64,000 nucleotides of DNA, from the NCBI GenBank assembly GCA_052400665.1, contig JBQTGK010000002.1; one strand, written 5' to 3'. Below, piece after piece: positions 45,840 to 55,406 of the stretch. How positions within the stretch are numbered: the stretch's first letter is position 1; each line of letters begins with the position of its first letter. The DNA comes from JBQTGK01 sp052400665 (GTDB taxonomy: Bacteria; Bacteroidota; Bacteroidia; Bacteroidales; Marinifilaceae). The notes under the pieces are model-generated. The model did no database searches. It had not been told where the DNA came from and was given only the letters and a program-made list of their open reading frames with translations. The position numbers and the translations under genes are program-made.

Positions 45840-46436
45840 ATGATAAAATGTGAAAACTTAAGTTTCAAAATTCAGGAACATGTAATTTGTGAAAATTTAT
45901 GTTTTCACATTAAGCGAGGTGAATCCCTATGTTTTAGTGGAGAATCGGGGAAAGGCAAAACAAGTTTGCTAAAAATGATAATGGGAATTTTAATACCCAA
46001 TTCGGGAAAGCTTACCATTAATGGTTTAGAGCTGTGTTCTGATAATATTAATAAGATTAGAAGTCAGATAGCCTGGCTACCACAAAATGTTAATTTACCT
46101 GTTAACTCTACGAATGAATTCATTCATTTTCTGAATTTTAATAAACAAAATATCGAAACTTTTGATGCTTATTGTGAAAAGTTGATATTAAGAAAAATAG
46201 GAAGATTAAATAAATTCAACGAAATAAGTGGAGGAGAGAGGCAGCGGATTCTTATTGCTGCCTGCTTAAGTATGAACAAAGCTATTCTTTGTTTCGATGA
46301 GCCCACTTCTGCGTTAGATAGTCATTCTATTGACTTGTTAATTAAATTACTAAATGATATTAGAGGACTAACTATTCTTTCTAGTTCGCACAATGCGAAA
46401 TGGATTAACTATTGTAATCGCAACATAAGTTTATGA
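45840..46436 (+). CDS. ABC transporter ATP-binding protein (FetA/YbbL-like)
   Basis: A 198-residue ATPase. Walker A GESGKGKTSLLK, signature ISGGERQR and Walker B AILCFDEPTSALD are intact, as is the Q-loop region WLPQNVNLP. Short length and partner identify it as the FetA type. Its stop overlaps the permease start by 4 bp (ATGA). FetAB is linked to iron export and peroxide resistance in E. coli; that role here is inferred. Confidence 0.88.
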   Translation: MIKCENLSFKIQEHVICENLCFHIKRGESLCFSGESGKGKTSLLKMIMGILIPNSGKLTINGLELCSDNINKIRSQIAWLPQNVNLPVNSTNEFIHFLNFNKQNIETFDAYCEKLILRKIGRLNKFNEISGGERQRILIAACLSMNKAILCFDEPTSALDSHSIDLLIKLLNDIRGLTILSSSHNAKWINYCNRNISL

Positions 46437-47224
46437 AAGAAATTGTAGATATAAGCATTGGAAGTTTGGCATTCGGATTTCTGATTTTGCTAATTCCTAT
46501 TGCAGGTTTTTTCTATTTTAAAGTAAGAATTGTAAAAGATACTCTTATTGCGTTATTACGTATGATATTGCAATTGTCGATGATTGCTGTTTATTTAGAG
46601 TATATCTTTGATTGGAACAATGCATGGGTAAATATTATTTGGGTTGTAATAATGATTTTGGTTGGTGCTTTTACCACAATAAAGCGAGTAGGCTTAAATT
46701 ATCGATATTTTATTTTTCCATTTTTTCTTGCCGGATTTACCAGTATTCTTATACTCGATTCATTTTTTCTGGGTATTGTTATTCATCTCGATTATTTGTT
46801 TGATGCAAGATATTTTGTGCCTATATCAGGTATGATATTGGGGAATGCCCTAAATCATAACATTGTGGGAATAAGTACCTATTTTGATAGATTAGTAAAA
46901 GAGCAGGATCTCTATTATTTTCTTTTGATTAATACCAACAACAAAAAACAAACACTTGCACCATTTATAAGCGAAGCCATTGCAAAAGGTTTAAATCCTT
47001 TAATCGCAAACATGTCGGTTATTGGTTTAATATCCTTACCAGGAATGATGACAGGACAAATACTGGGAGGTAGTTCACCACTTATTGCCATTAAATATCA
47101 AATATTAATAATGATTGCCATTTTTGTTGGAAGTTCCTTAAATTTAATAATAAGTATACTATTAGCCAATCGGTTTGTTTTTGATGATTTGGGCAGGATA
47201 AAAGCTCGTATTTTTAAGCAATAG
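46433..47224 (+). CDS. ABC transporter permease (FetB/YbbM, UPF0014 family)
   Basis: A 263-residue membrane protein with about seven helices. Family motifs: LRMILQLSMIAVYLEYIF, MILGNALNH (conserved 'GN' segment), and SVIGLISLPGMMTGQILGGSSPL near the C terminus. Translationally coupled to the ATPase. Likely exports a metal such as iron. Confidence 0.9.
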   Translation: MKEIVDISIGSLAFGFLILLIPIAGFFYFKVRIVKDTLIALLRMILQLSMIAVYLEYIFDWNNAWVNIIWVVIMILVGAFTTIKRVGLNYRYFIFPFFLAGFTSILILDSFFLGIVIHLDYLFDARYFVPISGMILGNALNHNIVGISTYFDRLVKEQDLYYFLLINTNNKKQTLAPFISEAIAKGLNPLIANMSVIGLISLPGMMTGQILGGSSPLIAIKYQILIMIAIFVGSSLNLIISILLANRFVFDDLGRIKARIFKQ

Positions 47225-47447
47225 ATAATTGTTTTTAATCTTAATTGGTAGTATTCAGATTAATGTAATAATTAACGCAACCGTTTTCGTTATTTGAATT
47301 AATTCTAAACTTATCTCTTTCATTTATTTTTTATTGATGTTAACTCAAATAAATGTATTTTAGCAGCAAATAAAAGGATAAAAGCCTTTTTTGTAACAAA
47401 CTCTAAGTAAATAGATGAATTTAATTGAAATTTATTTTTATGTTCTT

Positions 47448-47525
47448 GCTTACCTGGTAAGCTACTTTGAGATTTTTGGTGGACTTTAATATCCATCCTC
47501 TTCCTTGATCCTAAATATTTAGGAT
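47448..47525. promoter_or_regulatory. two palindromes in the iorA upstream region
   Basis: GCTTACCTGGTAAGC (47448-47462) is a perfect 7-bp inverted repeat. ATCCTAAATATTTAGGAT (47508-47525) is an 18-bp perfect palindrome. They lie 46 bp apart in the 447-bp gap between fetB and iorA, which holds no credible gene. Candidate operators. Confidence 0.4.
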
Positions 47526-47671
47526 TACTATTCCTATACACATTTATTTTATTGATTATTGAATTTGAAACTTAGTAGTATCAAATGAATAATTACTCTT
47601 TTATGATACATAAAATTATTTTATGTGATTCGTATAAGTAAAAGAAAACAAAATAGTTAAACAAATATAAC

Positions 47672-49297
47672 ATGCAAAAGTCTTTACTATTAGGTGTAGA
47701 AGCCATTGCACAGGGTGCAATCGATGGCGGAATGTCCGGAGTCTATGCTTACCCTGGAACACCTTCAACTGAAATTACAGAATATGTTCAACACTCAAAG
47801 CAGGCACAAAAGCTGAATATCCATCGCGAATGGGCTGCTAACGAGAAAACTGCTATGGAATCTGGTTTGGGAATGTCTTATGCCGGTAAGCGTTCTATGG
47901 TATGTATGAAACATGTGGGTTTAAATGTTGCAGCCGATTGTTTTATGAATTCAGCCATTACAGGAGCTAATGGTGGTATGCTTGTGGTGGTTGCCGATGA
48001 TCCATCAATGCACTCTTCTCAGAATGAGCAAGATTCCCGTGTATACGGTAAGTTTGCTATGATGCCAATTTTGGAACCATCAAATCAGCAGGAAGCCTAT
48101 GATATGGCTCGTTATGGTTTCGAATTATCCGAAGCTTGCGGTATTCCGGTCTTAATCAGAATTACAACACGCCTTGCACACTCACGAGCAGGAGTTACCC
48201 GAGTTGCCGAAGTTAAAGATCAAAATAACTTAAAATTACCAGAGGATAAAGTGCAATTTGTATTACTTCCTGCTATTGCACGTAAGCGATATAAATTACT
48301 TTTAAATAACCAGGAGAAATTCGAAGCTGCTTCCGAAGAGTCTGAATTTAACGCTTATGCTGAAGGTGCAGATAAATCGATGGGAATTATTGCTTGCGGA
48401 TTGGGCTATAATTATTTAATGGAGAATTATCCTAATGGAGAATGTCCTTATCCGGTAGTAAAAGTTTGTCAATATCCAATTCCTCGTAAGATGATTGAAA
48501 AAATTACTGCGGAATGCGATAAAGTGATGGTTTTAGAAGAAGGATATCCGGTAATTGAAGAATTATTAAAAGGATATTTGGCAAAAGAAGCTGTTTTGGG
48601 CCGTTTAGATGGTACTTTATCTCGCGATGGTGAATTAACTCCCGATATGGTTGGAAGAGCCTTAGGCTTCGAAATTGAAGATGGTGCTGATGTTCCTGAT
48701 TTAGTTGCCGCTCGTCCTCCTGCTTTATGTGTTGGTTGTTCTCATATTGATGTTTATAAAGCATTAAACGAGGTGATTGCAGAGTATGGAGCAGGACGAG
48801 TATTTTCTGATATTGGATGCTATACTTTAGGTGCCTTGGCTCCATTTAATGCAATTAATTCTTGTGTTGATATGGGAGCATCTATTACCATGGCTAAAGG
48901 AGCTGCCGATGCCGGATTAATCCCTTCGGTTGCAGTTATTGGCGACTCTACCTTTACTCACTCGGGAATGACTGGTTTATTAGATGCCGTTAACGAAGGA
49001 AGTCCCATTACAGTAATCATATCTGATAATGAATCCATTTCGATGACCGGAGGACAAAAATCTTCGGCAAAAGGCAAATTGGAATCAATTTGTGAAGGTT
49101 TGGGTGTTGAGGCAGATCATCTTCATGTAATAACAGCAGTACCTAAAAAACGAGACGATTTAAAAGATCTTATTCGAAAAGAGTGCAATTACAATGGAGT
49201 ATCAGTAATTATTCCACGACGTGTTTGTGTGCAGAAGAATATTCGCGATCAGAAATTAAAAAAAGCGATGAAAGCAAGATCAGCAGCTAAAGCATAA
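47672..49297 (+). CDS. iorA: indolepyruvate:ferredoxin oxidoreductase alpha subunit
   Basis: A 541-residue ThDP-dependent enzyme. The N-terminal pyrimidine-binding domain begins GVEAIAQGAIDGGMSGVYAYPGTPSTEI. The C-terminal pyrophosphate-binding domain has CVGCSHI and the GDS...N ThDP motif (VIGDSTFTHSGMTGLLDAV...NES). It ends at MKARSAAKA without the C-terminal ferredoxin domain with two [4Fe-4S] clusters found in archaeal IorA. It oxidatively decarboxylates aryl-pyruvates from aromatic amino acids to aryl-acetyl-CoA, or runs in reverse. Paired with iorB. Confidence 0.92.
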   Translation: MQKSLLLGVEAIAQGAIDGGMSGVYAYPGTPSTEITEYVQHSKQAQKLNIHREWAANEKTAMESGLGMSYAGKRSMVCMKHVGLNVAADCFMNSAITGANGGMLVVVADDPSMHSSQNEQDSRVYGKFAMMPILEPSNQQEAYDMARYGFELSEACGIPVLIRITTRLAHSRAGVTRVAEVKDQNNLKLPEDKVQFVLLPAIARKRYKLLLNNQEKFEAASEESEFNAYAEGADKSMGIIACGLGYNYLMENYPNGECPYPVVKVCQYPIPRKMIEKITAECDKVMVLEEGYPVIEELLKGYLAKEAVLGRLDGTLSRDGELTPDMVGRALGFEIEDGADVPDLVAARPPALCVGCSHIDVYKALNEVIAEYGAGRVFSDIGCYTLGALAPFNAINSCVDMGASITMAKGAADAGLIPSVAVIGDSTFTHSGMTGLLDAVNEGSPITVIISDNESISMTGGQKSSAKGKLESICEGLGVEADHLHVITAVPKKRDDLKDLIRKECNYNGVSVIIPRRVCVQKNIRDQKLKKAMKARSAAKA

Positions 49298-49359
49298 TAT
49301 ATAATTAACAATTAAGAATTAGTAATTACGAATTATTGATTACGTAAAATAATATAGAC

Positions 49360-49944
49360 ATGAAAACAGATATGGTCATAGCAGGTGTTGGCGGTCAGGG
49401 AATTTTATCCATTGCTGCTGCTTTAGGTTCTGCTGCTTTAGACAATAACTTAAATATGAAACAAGCTGAAACTCATGGTATGAGTCAGCGAGGAGGTGAT
49501 GTTCAGTCGTTCATGAGAATTTCTGATCAGCCAATTTATTCAGATATAATTCCCAAAGGTGGTGCTGATATTATTTTATCGGTTGAGCCAATGGAAGCAT
49601 TGCGTTATTTGCCATACTTAAAAAAGGGAGGTTACGTAGTTGCTAACTCAACTCCTTTTATTAATATTCCTGATTATCCTGAAATGGAAAAATTGGAACA
49701 GACAATTAAGGCACTTCCTAATTATGTATTAATTGATGCTGATAAAATAGCAGAAGAAACCACAGGATCTAAGCGTGCTTTCAATTTTGTGATGTTGGGT
49801 GCAGCTTCACCTTTTATCGATGTTCCTTTTGAGTATCTTGAGGAAGGAATTCGTAAAATTTTCGGAAGAAAAGGAGAAGAGGTAGTAGAAATGAACATCA
49901 AAGCTTTGCATGCAGGGCGTAAGTTTGCTCAGGAAAATAAATAA
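49360..49944 (+). CDS. iorB: indolepyruvate:ferredoxin oxidoreductase beta subunit
   Basis: A 194-residue IorB, the gamma-type domain of 2-oxoacid oxidoreductases. Motifs: VIAGVGGQGILSIAAALGSAAL, the CoA-site ETHGMSQRGGDVQSFMRIS, and SVEPMEALRYLPYLKKGG. It lies 62 bp after iorA, sharing its transcript, and is closed by a terminator. Confidence 0.94.
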   Translation: MKTDMVIAGVGGQGILSIAAALGSAALDNNLNMKQAETHGMSQRGGDVQSFMRISDQPIYSDIIPKGGADIILSVEPMEALRYLPYLKKGGYVVANSTPFINIPDYPEMEKLEQTIKALPNYVLIDADKIAEETTGSKRAFNFVMLGAASPFIDVPFEYLEEGIRKIFGRKGEEVVEMNIKALHAGRKFAQENK

Positions 49945-49969
49945 ACTCTAAATTCAATTACTATAATTC

Positions 49970-50006
49970 AAAATCCCCGATTTGATGATTCATTTCGGGG
50001 ATTTTT
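49970..50006 (+). terminator. terminator of iorAB
   Basis: Stem AAATCCCCGA / TCGGGGATTT followed by a T run, 25 bp past the iorB stop. Confidence 0.88.
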
Positions 50007-50019
50007 CTATCAGTTAAGA

Positions 50020-50451
50020 TTACTTAGCTGCTTTTGCTTCATCTAAAATTTCGGTAATTGATCTTACGGAATTGGCAACTTCTCTTTTAAAAGGATGATT
50101 TGGCATGATACCACTTTCTGCATCTAAACCGTTAAATATACTCATCCATATTGCACTAATTCCAAATGCAACCAATAAATCTGTTTTATGATTTATAGTG
50201 AAAATTTGTCTGTATAATTCAATTACCTTGTTAAATTTAAGCGAAATTTGAAACGCATAAGAAGAATCATGATCTTTATTGTTTAGCATGTGATAACTAA
50301 TTGCATCGACAAAAGTTTGTGAGAGTTTTTCAGATTCTATTTGTATTTTTGTGCGTTTAATCGGATTAATATCCATATCGTTAACACCATTTAATATTAA
50401 TTCATTAATATCATTAAGGCTAAGCGTTTTTTTTAAAAGTATGGGATCCAT
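50020..50451 (-). CDS. uncharacterised helical protein
   Basis: A 143-residue, mostly helical soluble protein that I do not recognise. No signal peptide, cysteine or nucleotide motif. A moderately hydrophobic stretch (KTDLLVAFGISAIWMSIF) may be a buried helix. It converges on iorB. No functional clue from neighbours. Confidence 0.6.
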   Translation of the reverse strand: MDPILLKKTLSLNDINELILNGVNDMDINPIKRTKIQIESEKLSQTFVDAISYHMLNNKDHDSSYAFQISLKFNKVIELYRQIFTINHKTDLLVAFGISAIWMSIFNGLDAESGIMPNHPFKREVANSVRSITEILDEAKAAK

Positions 50452-50607
50452 CGTATTAACTTTTTTATTTCCTATCTAAAGTAGCAGAAAAATACGAGAA
50501 TACTAAGATATGAGTCTATTATTGTTCGCTTGATTATTATTTTATATATAGGGTTTTAAATGGGTAGAATCCTGATTTATAAGCTATCAGAATGTTAATA
50601 GTAGAAT

Positions 50608-52734
50608 TTATCGTGTTGGAATATAGAAACTAAAAGTAGAGCCTTTTCCCTGAATACTTTCTACCCATATTTTACCATTATTTATTTCAATAAATTCTTT
50701 ACAGAGAGTTAACCCTAAGCCTGTACCTTTTTCTTTATTTGTGCCCAAGGTAGAGTTGTTAACATCAATTTTAAAAAGTTGATCTATTTGTTTTCTAGAC
50801 ATTCCAATTCCGGTATCGCTAATTGAGATAGTTGTATTTTTAGAATCAGATGTTGCACTAATATTTATTTCACCATTATTAGGAGTGAATTTAAGCGCAT
50901 TGTTTATAAGATTTACAATTATAGTTTCTAATGAATGTTTATCAGCGAATCCTGTAGTTTCTGAGCTTAAATGGTTGGTAATAGTAATATTTTTAAGTTT
51001 AGCACTTGCTTTTAACGGAGATATGCTGCTTTGAACAATTGAATGAATATTTAGATTTTCTTTCTTGATAGTAGGATTACCTCCTTGTATTCGAGACCAG
51101 GTAAGCAGATCTTCCACTAAATTGAAAGATCCTTTCGAAGCTTCTTTTAAATCATTAATATAAGATTTACGATCCTTGTCGGATAAATCATCGTAATTTT
51201 CGTACAATAATTTACTTAAAACAATCAGTACATTAAAAGGAGCTCTTAAGTCGTGAGCAATTATTCCAAAGAATTTATCTTTTGTGCGGTTGGCTTTTTC
51301 TAATTCTTGTTTTTGTTCTTCAATTATTTTATGAGCTTGTTTTTTTAATCTGGCTCTGTTTAGTAAAATCATAACTAAAACAATAACCAGAATAGCTAAA
51401 ATAAGAAAGAAATTTCGCAGTTGAGTTTGTTTATCGACTTGAAGCTTATTGAAGGATAGGTCTTTACGCAAGCTTTCGTTTTCGTTTTCTTTAAGTTTGG
51501 TTTGGAATTTTGTTTCGAGTTGTGAGATTTGCTTTTGACGATTTTCGTTAAAGATACTATCTCTAAGTTGTAGTTCTAATTCTTTGTAAGTTAATGCTTT
51601 GTTTAATTGATTTGTGGCTTTAAAATACGAACTATAGGTTTTATATAAATCTATTTTATTGGTATTTACATTGTATTTATCGATTATTGATTTTGCTTCA
51701 TCGATACTATATTTAGCTTGTAGGTATTCTTTTTTACGAATTTGAAGGTCTCCAAGTAAAATTAAATTTACAATAAGCTGGCCATAAGATTTCCCCTCTC
51801 TGTTTAAAGCAACGGCATGTTGTAAGTAGCCATTAGCAGCTTCGGTTCTGTTTAGGAATATATTAGTTTGCCCGAGGTTAGCATATACCTGTGAAATATG
51901 TAGTTTATTATTTAGTTTTAGAAATGCTGTTAAACTTTTATTGAAATATAGTAATGCTCTTTTGTAATTACCTTTTTTGTTGAGGCATGAACCGATATTA
52001 TTTAGTGCCGATGCATAAGCAAGTGTGGTAATAGTCGTGTCGGATGTTACAATTACTTTTTCAAAATAATTAATTGCTTTATCTATTTCCTCATTGTACA
52101 TTAAAGTTGTTCCAATATTTAAGGATAGATTTATAATTTTAGTTGATAATTTTAAGCTATCGGCAATATTGTATGCTTTGGTGAACTTTTCTAAAGCAAT
52201 TGTATATTTTCCTTGGCTTAAAAAGTTGGAGGCTATGGTATTTAAACATTGTAATTTAAGTTTTGCATGATTAGCTGTTATGGCCGATTTATAAGCTTTG
52301 TTTAGATAAAAAAGAGAACTGTCGGTTTGTCCTGTGGCATAAAAAATAAAACCTTTAAAGTATACAGATGAAATTTTTTTGTTTGTTAAATTTTTACTAA
52401 ATGCTAAATTAATTGCTTGCTGATTGTATTTAGTCGCATCTTTAACCTTTCCCTGTAATACTGATGCATAAGTTAAATTATTAAGAGCACTAATTCGGGT
52501 ACTATCTATATTGTATAATTTTGCTAACGAATCAGTTTTTTTTGCATATTTATATAAAAGGGAGCTATTGGTATAGAAAACCTCATGTGCTAATTCGTTA
52601 TAAATATAAGCTTTGTTTTCATTTTTTGCATCCTGCAATTTATTTTGTAAACAATCAACTTTTGTTTGGCTAAAAATTGAGTTGCTATAAAAAATAATTA
52701 ATGTAAATACGAAGCAATATTTCATAATTCTCAC
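50608..52734 (-). CDS. TPR-repeat sensor histidine kinase
   Basis: A 708-residue kinase. A signal peptide (IIFYSNSIFSQ) is followed by about 400 periplasmic residues of tetratricopeptide repeats (e.g. ALNNIGSCLNKKGNYKRALLYFNKSL). A coiled coil and one helix (about 437-458, FFLILAILVIVLVMILL) lead to HisKA with His in GIIAHDLRAPFNV and HATPase_c (NLINNALKFT, DTGIGMS, GTGLGLTL). Typical Bacteroidota design with a cytoplasmic kinase and no receiver. Ligand and partner regulator unknown. Confidence 0.92.
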   Translation of the reverse strand: MRIMKYCFVFTLIIFYSNSIFSQTKVDCLQNKLQDAKNENKAYIYNELAHEVFYTNSSLLYKYAKKTDSLAKLYNIDSTRISALNNLTYASVLQGKVKDATKYNQQAINLAFSKNLTNKKISSVYFKGFIFYATGQTDSSLFYLNKAYKSAITANHAKLKLQCLNTIASNFLSQGKYTIALEKFTKAYNIADSLKLSTKIINLSLNIGTTLMYNEEIDKAINYFEKVIVTSDTTITTLAYASALNNIGSCLNKKGNYKRALLYFNKSLTAFLKLNNKLHISQVYANLGQTNIFLNRTEAANGYLQHAVALNREGKSYGQLIVNLILLGDLQIRKKEYLQAKYSIDEAKSIIDKYNVNTNKIDLYKTYSSYFKATNQLNKALTYKELELQLRDSIFNENRQKQISQLETKFQTKLKENENESLRKDLSFNKLQVDKQTQLRNFFLILAILVIVLVMILLNRARLKKQAHKIIEEQKQELEKANRTKDKFFGIIAHDLRAPFNVLIVLSKLLYENYDDLSDKDRKSYINDLKEASKGSFNLVEDLLTWSRIQGGNPTIKKENLNIHSIVQSSISPLKASAKLKNITITNHLSSETTGFADKHSLETIIVNLINNALKFTPNNGEINISATSDSKNTTISISDTGIGMSRKQIDQLFKIDVNNSTLGTNKEKGTGLGLTLCKEFIEINNGKIWVESIQGKGSTFSFYIPTR

Positions 52735-53141
52735 TCTGTTATGTTGGTATTGGGTTTTATTTTTAATAATATCTGAGTTTTACGTTACTGTGATTAATTT
52801 GTTATGCAATTTCATTGAATAATTAAAAATATGATTATTTAAGTTTTAATACTTTTATTATAGTGAAAAAAAAATAACATTTTATTGAATGAATTGCTCT
52901 TTTATTAAGAGCGACATTACAATTAAAAAGTAGAAAAGGAAATGTTTTGGTCCTTATTTTTTTTGTTTTCAATTGCGTACTCTTATTTTACTTTTGTTAT
53001 TAAATTATGTAATAAACATCTGATTTGGTTAATGTAAAGAAAGTATTAAGAGAAATTAAACCTTGCATCTAATTGTTAAAATAGTTAAAATTGCAATGCT
53101 TTAGTGGGGGGAGATTTATTAATTAGAAGAGGAAGGAGTGT
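52735..53141. other. intergenic stretch, no feature seen
   Basis: 407 bp of very AT-rich DNA between the divergent TPR kinase and AraC-type genes. It must hold promoters for both, but I see no strong boxes, repeats or RNA fold. Confidence 0.45.
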
Positions 53142-54248
53142 ATGGATTATTTCTTTGTGATTTGTTTGGCTATTTTGGTATATTTTATTGTATCAACTCT
53201 ATCACGTAATACAAATCATCTTTCCGACCGTATATTTATATTCTGGTTATTTCTTGTAGCTCTGGCTGAAGTTACTTTTTTTCTGTCTTCTCAAAACCTG
53301 TTCGAAGATTTTCATACTGTATATGAGTTTGCTTGTGGTAGCCATGTTTTGCATGGAACAGTATTTTATTTCTACATACAGAGTTTAATTAATAAATCTT
53401 TTCGTTTCCAAAAAAAGCACCTGCTGCATTTAATTCCATTTACCATTTATATGGGTTATAAAACTACGGTAAAATCGATGGGCTTGGTCGATTGTATTGG
53501 CGAAGGTGGATGTTCTCATTCCGATAATATTTATTCGGTCGTTTCTGTCTATATGAAATTTGCTATTACTCTGGCTTATGTTCTGGTTACGTGTGTCAAA
53601 ATTTGGAAGGAGAGGAGAAACAACATTTTCTGTAAAGAAAATCCTTGTGTGATTAAATGGATCAACAGTGTTGGAAATGGAGTGTTAATTCTACTATCGC
53701 TTATTTTTTTAATAAAATTATTATCTGGTTTGGGTGTTAGTTTTCTAATCGATCAGGTAATGTTAATCGATATTGTTGTTACTATTTTTGTAATTTCATT
53801 TGTTCATATTTACTCTAGGTATGCTTATGTTTTTGCACAGCCATTTAATGCTGAACTAGGTCAGGTAGTTATTAAAAATGAGATTGAAGAGGAAGACAAT
53901 ACACAACAATTTGACAAGCAATACCAGCAAATTTGCGATTTTATATTGCTTAATAAAGTATATAAAGATGGCGATTTAACATTGCGCAAATTATCGTCTA
54001 TGATAGAATTGCCTGAGCATATTATTTCGCAATCGATAAATCGTTGTGCTAACCGATCTTATTCCGATTTTATAAATTCCTATCGTGTAAAACACTTTGT
54101 GGAGCTTATCGAGCAAAATGCACATAAAAATGAGACTTTATTGTATTTGGCTTATGAATGTGGGTTTAACTCCAAATCTTCATTCAATCGTGTGTTTAAA
54201 CAATTTTACGATATTACTCCTACCGAATATATTAAAAGTAAAGAGTAG
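53142..54248 (+). CDS. AraC-family regulator with N-terminal membrane domain
   Basis: A 368-residue protein. Residues 1-235 contain about seven hydrophobic helices (starting YFFVICLAILVYFIVS). The C-terminal ~100 residues are an AraC DNA-binding domain with two HTH units: TLRKLSSMIELPEHIISQSINR and ETLLYLAYECGFNSKSSFNRVFKQFYDITPTEY. A loop with clustered Cys and His (VDCIGEGGCSHSD, about residues 113-125) faces one side of the membrane and could bind a metal. It is the first regulator upstream of the ferredoxin-lipoprotein locus and is a candidate controller of it. Confidence 0.9.
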   Translation: MDYFFVICLAILVYFIVSTLSRNTNHLSDRIFIFWLFLVALAEVTFFLSSQNLFEDFHTVYEFACGSHVLHGTVFYFYIQSLINKSFRFQKKHLLHLIPFTIYMGYKTTVKSMGLVDCIGEGGCSHSDNIYSVVSVYMKFAITLAYVLVTCVKIWKERRNNIFCKENPCVIKWINSVGNGVLILLSLIFLIKLLSGLGVSFLIDQVMLIDIVVTIFVISFVHIYSRYAYVFAQPFNAELGQVVIKNEIEEEDNTQQFDKQYQQICDFILLNKVYKDGDLTLRKLSSMIELPEHIISQSINRCANRSYSDFINSYRVKHFVELIEQNAHKNETLLYLAYECGFNSKSSFNRVFKQFYDITPTEYIKSKE

Positions 54249-54373
54249 ATTGCTGACCATTTGAGAATAACTTATTGATATTCATCATGTGTTTAGCAAC
54301 TAATTTTTAACAATCTTTCGGATTATTTGGTGGAGTTTACAGTTTTAGAGTAGATGCTTATAGTTTTTTTCGA

Positions 54374-54478
54374 CCTACTCGCAAACTTTTTACAGGTACT
54401 CACAAGGTTTTTCTACCTACTCACAATTTTTTTGCAGGTACTCGCAATTTTTTTGTTTGGCTTCGCAAGGCTTTCGTT
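54374..54478. repeat. 21-bp imperfect tandem repeat, five units
   Basis: Units of 21 bp at 54374, 54395, 54416, 54437 and 54458 follow the pattern (CC/GG)TACTC(G/A)CAA + T-rich + CA. CC and GG heads alternate, giving a 42-bp super-period. A 100-codon frame over it encodes a leucine/phenylalanine 7-residue repeat caused by the DNA repeat and is probably not a gene. Confidence 0.7.
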
Positions 54479-54725
54479 CGACTGCGTGACATTGTTCATA
54501 ACTCTGTGTCAGCATACTCGACAGAGAGAGCTTTTCTTTGCGCACATTTTTTGTTTGGCTTTGTTTTTTGATAGAGAAATTTGTTATGGTACATTAGAAA
54601 TGAGATGCTTTTATTACGCCTATAGTTATTATGTATATATTTTAGAGAGAATATAGATAGTATTGTAATGAAAAGACAATTAACCTATTAGGCGGGGCAT
54701 ATTACGAAATTATACCTTTTTTATA

Positions 54726-54747
54726 GTGCCATATTACAATATGGCAC
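54726..54747. promoter_or_regulatory. 22-bp palindrome upstream of ferredoxin lipoprotein genes
   Basis: Arms GTGCCATATT and AATATGGCAC with a central AC, a perfect 10-bp inverted repeat that extends by one more base pair on each side. A related site lies at 56906-56927. A weak -7-like TGATTTTG at 54761 places the palindrome over the -33 region. Operator for a shared regulator is the favoured reading. Confidence 0.6.
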
Positions 54748-54845
54748 TTAATTTAGTACATGATTTTGTTAATTAGAAAAGCATAAGCACTGGTTTGCTT
54801 ATGTGTAAAAACTAACAAGTATTATTAATTTAAATTTTTCTAATT

Positions 54846-55388
54846 ATGAAAAAATTATTATTTGCCAGCCTAATAGGCCTGGTATTGTTTACTGCATGTT
54901 CCAATGACAGTCAGGAAGAAGATAAACTTACTTTTGCTGATATTGAGGAGGAGTTTGGGTTTCAAACTCCTTTATCTGATTATGCAAAAAAGAAAATAAT
55001 TGAGAAGTTTCAAAATGTTAATGACTATAGAGACTTTTTATTGGTAGCGAAAGATAAATTGTCAAAACGTTTATTTGAAACTCAAACTAAGGAAGGAGCT
55101 AATAAAGAGGTTACTTTAATTGCTCCAGATGATATCTTGACTATGACTTGTAGTCGATGTGATATCATTTTAGAACGTGCAGAAGAGGAAGGTTTTGATC
55201 TTCCAGTTTCTTGCAGAGCAGGAGCTTGTTCAACTTGTGCTGGTAAAATAACAGAAGGAGAAGTTGATCAGTCTGATCAATCGTTTTTGAATGAAGATCA
55301 GCTGGCAGCTGGTTTTGTTCTGCTTTGTGTTGCATATCCTAATTCGAATTGCGAAATATTGACCCATAAAGAAGGAGAGTTAGAATAA
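54846..55388 (+). CDS. lipoprotein with plant-type [2Fe-2S] ferredoxin domain (copy 1)
   Basis: A 180-residue protein. Its signal peptide ends in a lipobox (LVLFTAC, Cys18), followed by an acidic SNDSQEED stretch that may signal surface export. Residues 28-75 form a helical domain shared with the next gene (FGFQTPLSDYAKKKIIEKF). Residues 87-175 are a plant-type ferredoxin with ligands C123-x4-C128-x2-C131-x29-C161, exactly the chloroplast-ferredoxin spacing. An additional TCSRC pair (C102, C105) is unique to this copy. An Sec-exported lipid-anchored ferredoxin is very unusual, since clusters are made in the cytoplasm. First of a run of envelope redox genes. Confidence 0.9.
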   Translation: MKKLLFASLIGLVLFTACSNDSQEEDKLTFADIEEEFGFQTPLSDYAKKKIIEKFQNVNDYRDFLLVAKDKLSKRLFETQTKEGANKEVTLIAPDDILTMTCSRCDIILERAEEEGFDLPVSCRAGACSTCAGKITEGEVDQSDQSFLNEDQLAAGFVLLCVAYPNSNCEILTHKEGELE

Positions 55389-55406
55389 ACTTTAAAATAT
55401 TAAATT

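Noticed and set aside
47320..47541. 73-codon frame on the minus strand
   Set aside because: It runs through the palindromic iorA upstream region, and its codon use and composition are not protein-like.
54354..54656. 100-codon frame on the plus strand
   Set aside because: Its hydrophobic 7-residue repeat is produced by the 21-bp DNA repeat; the rest has odd composition and no homology I can name.
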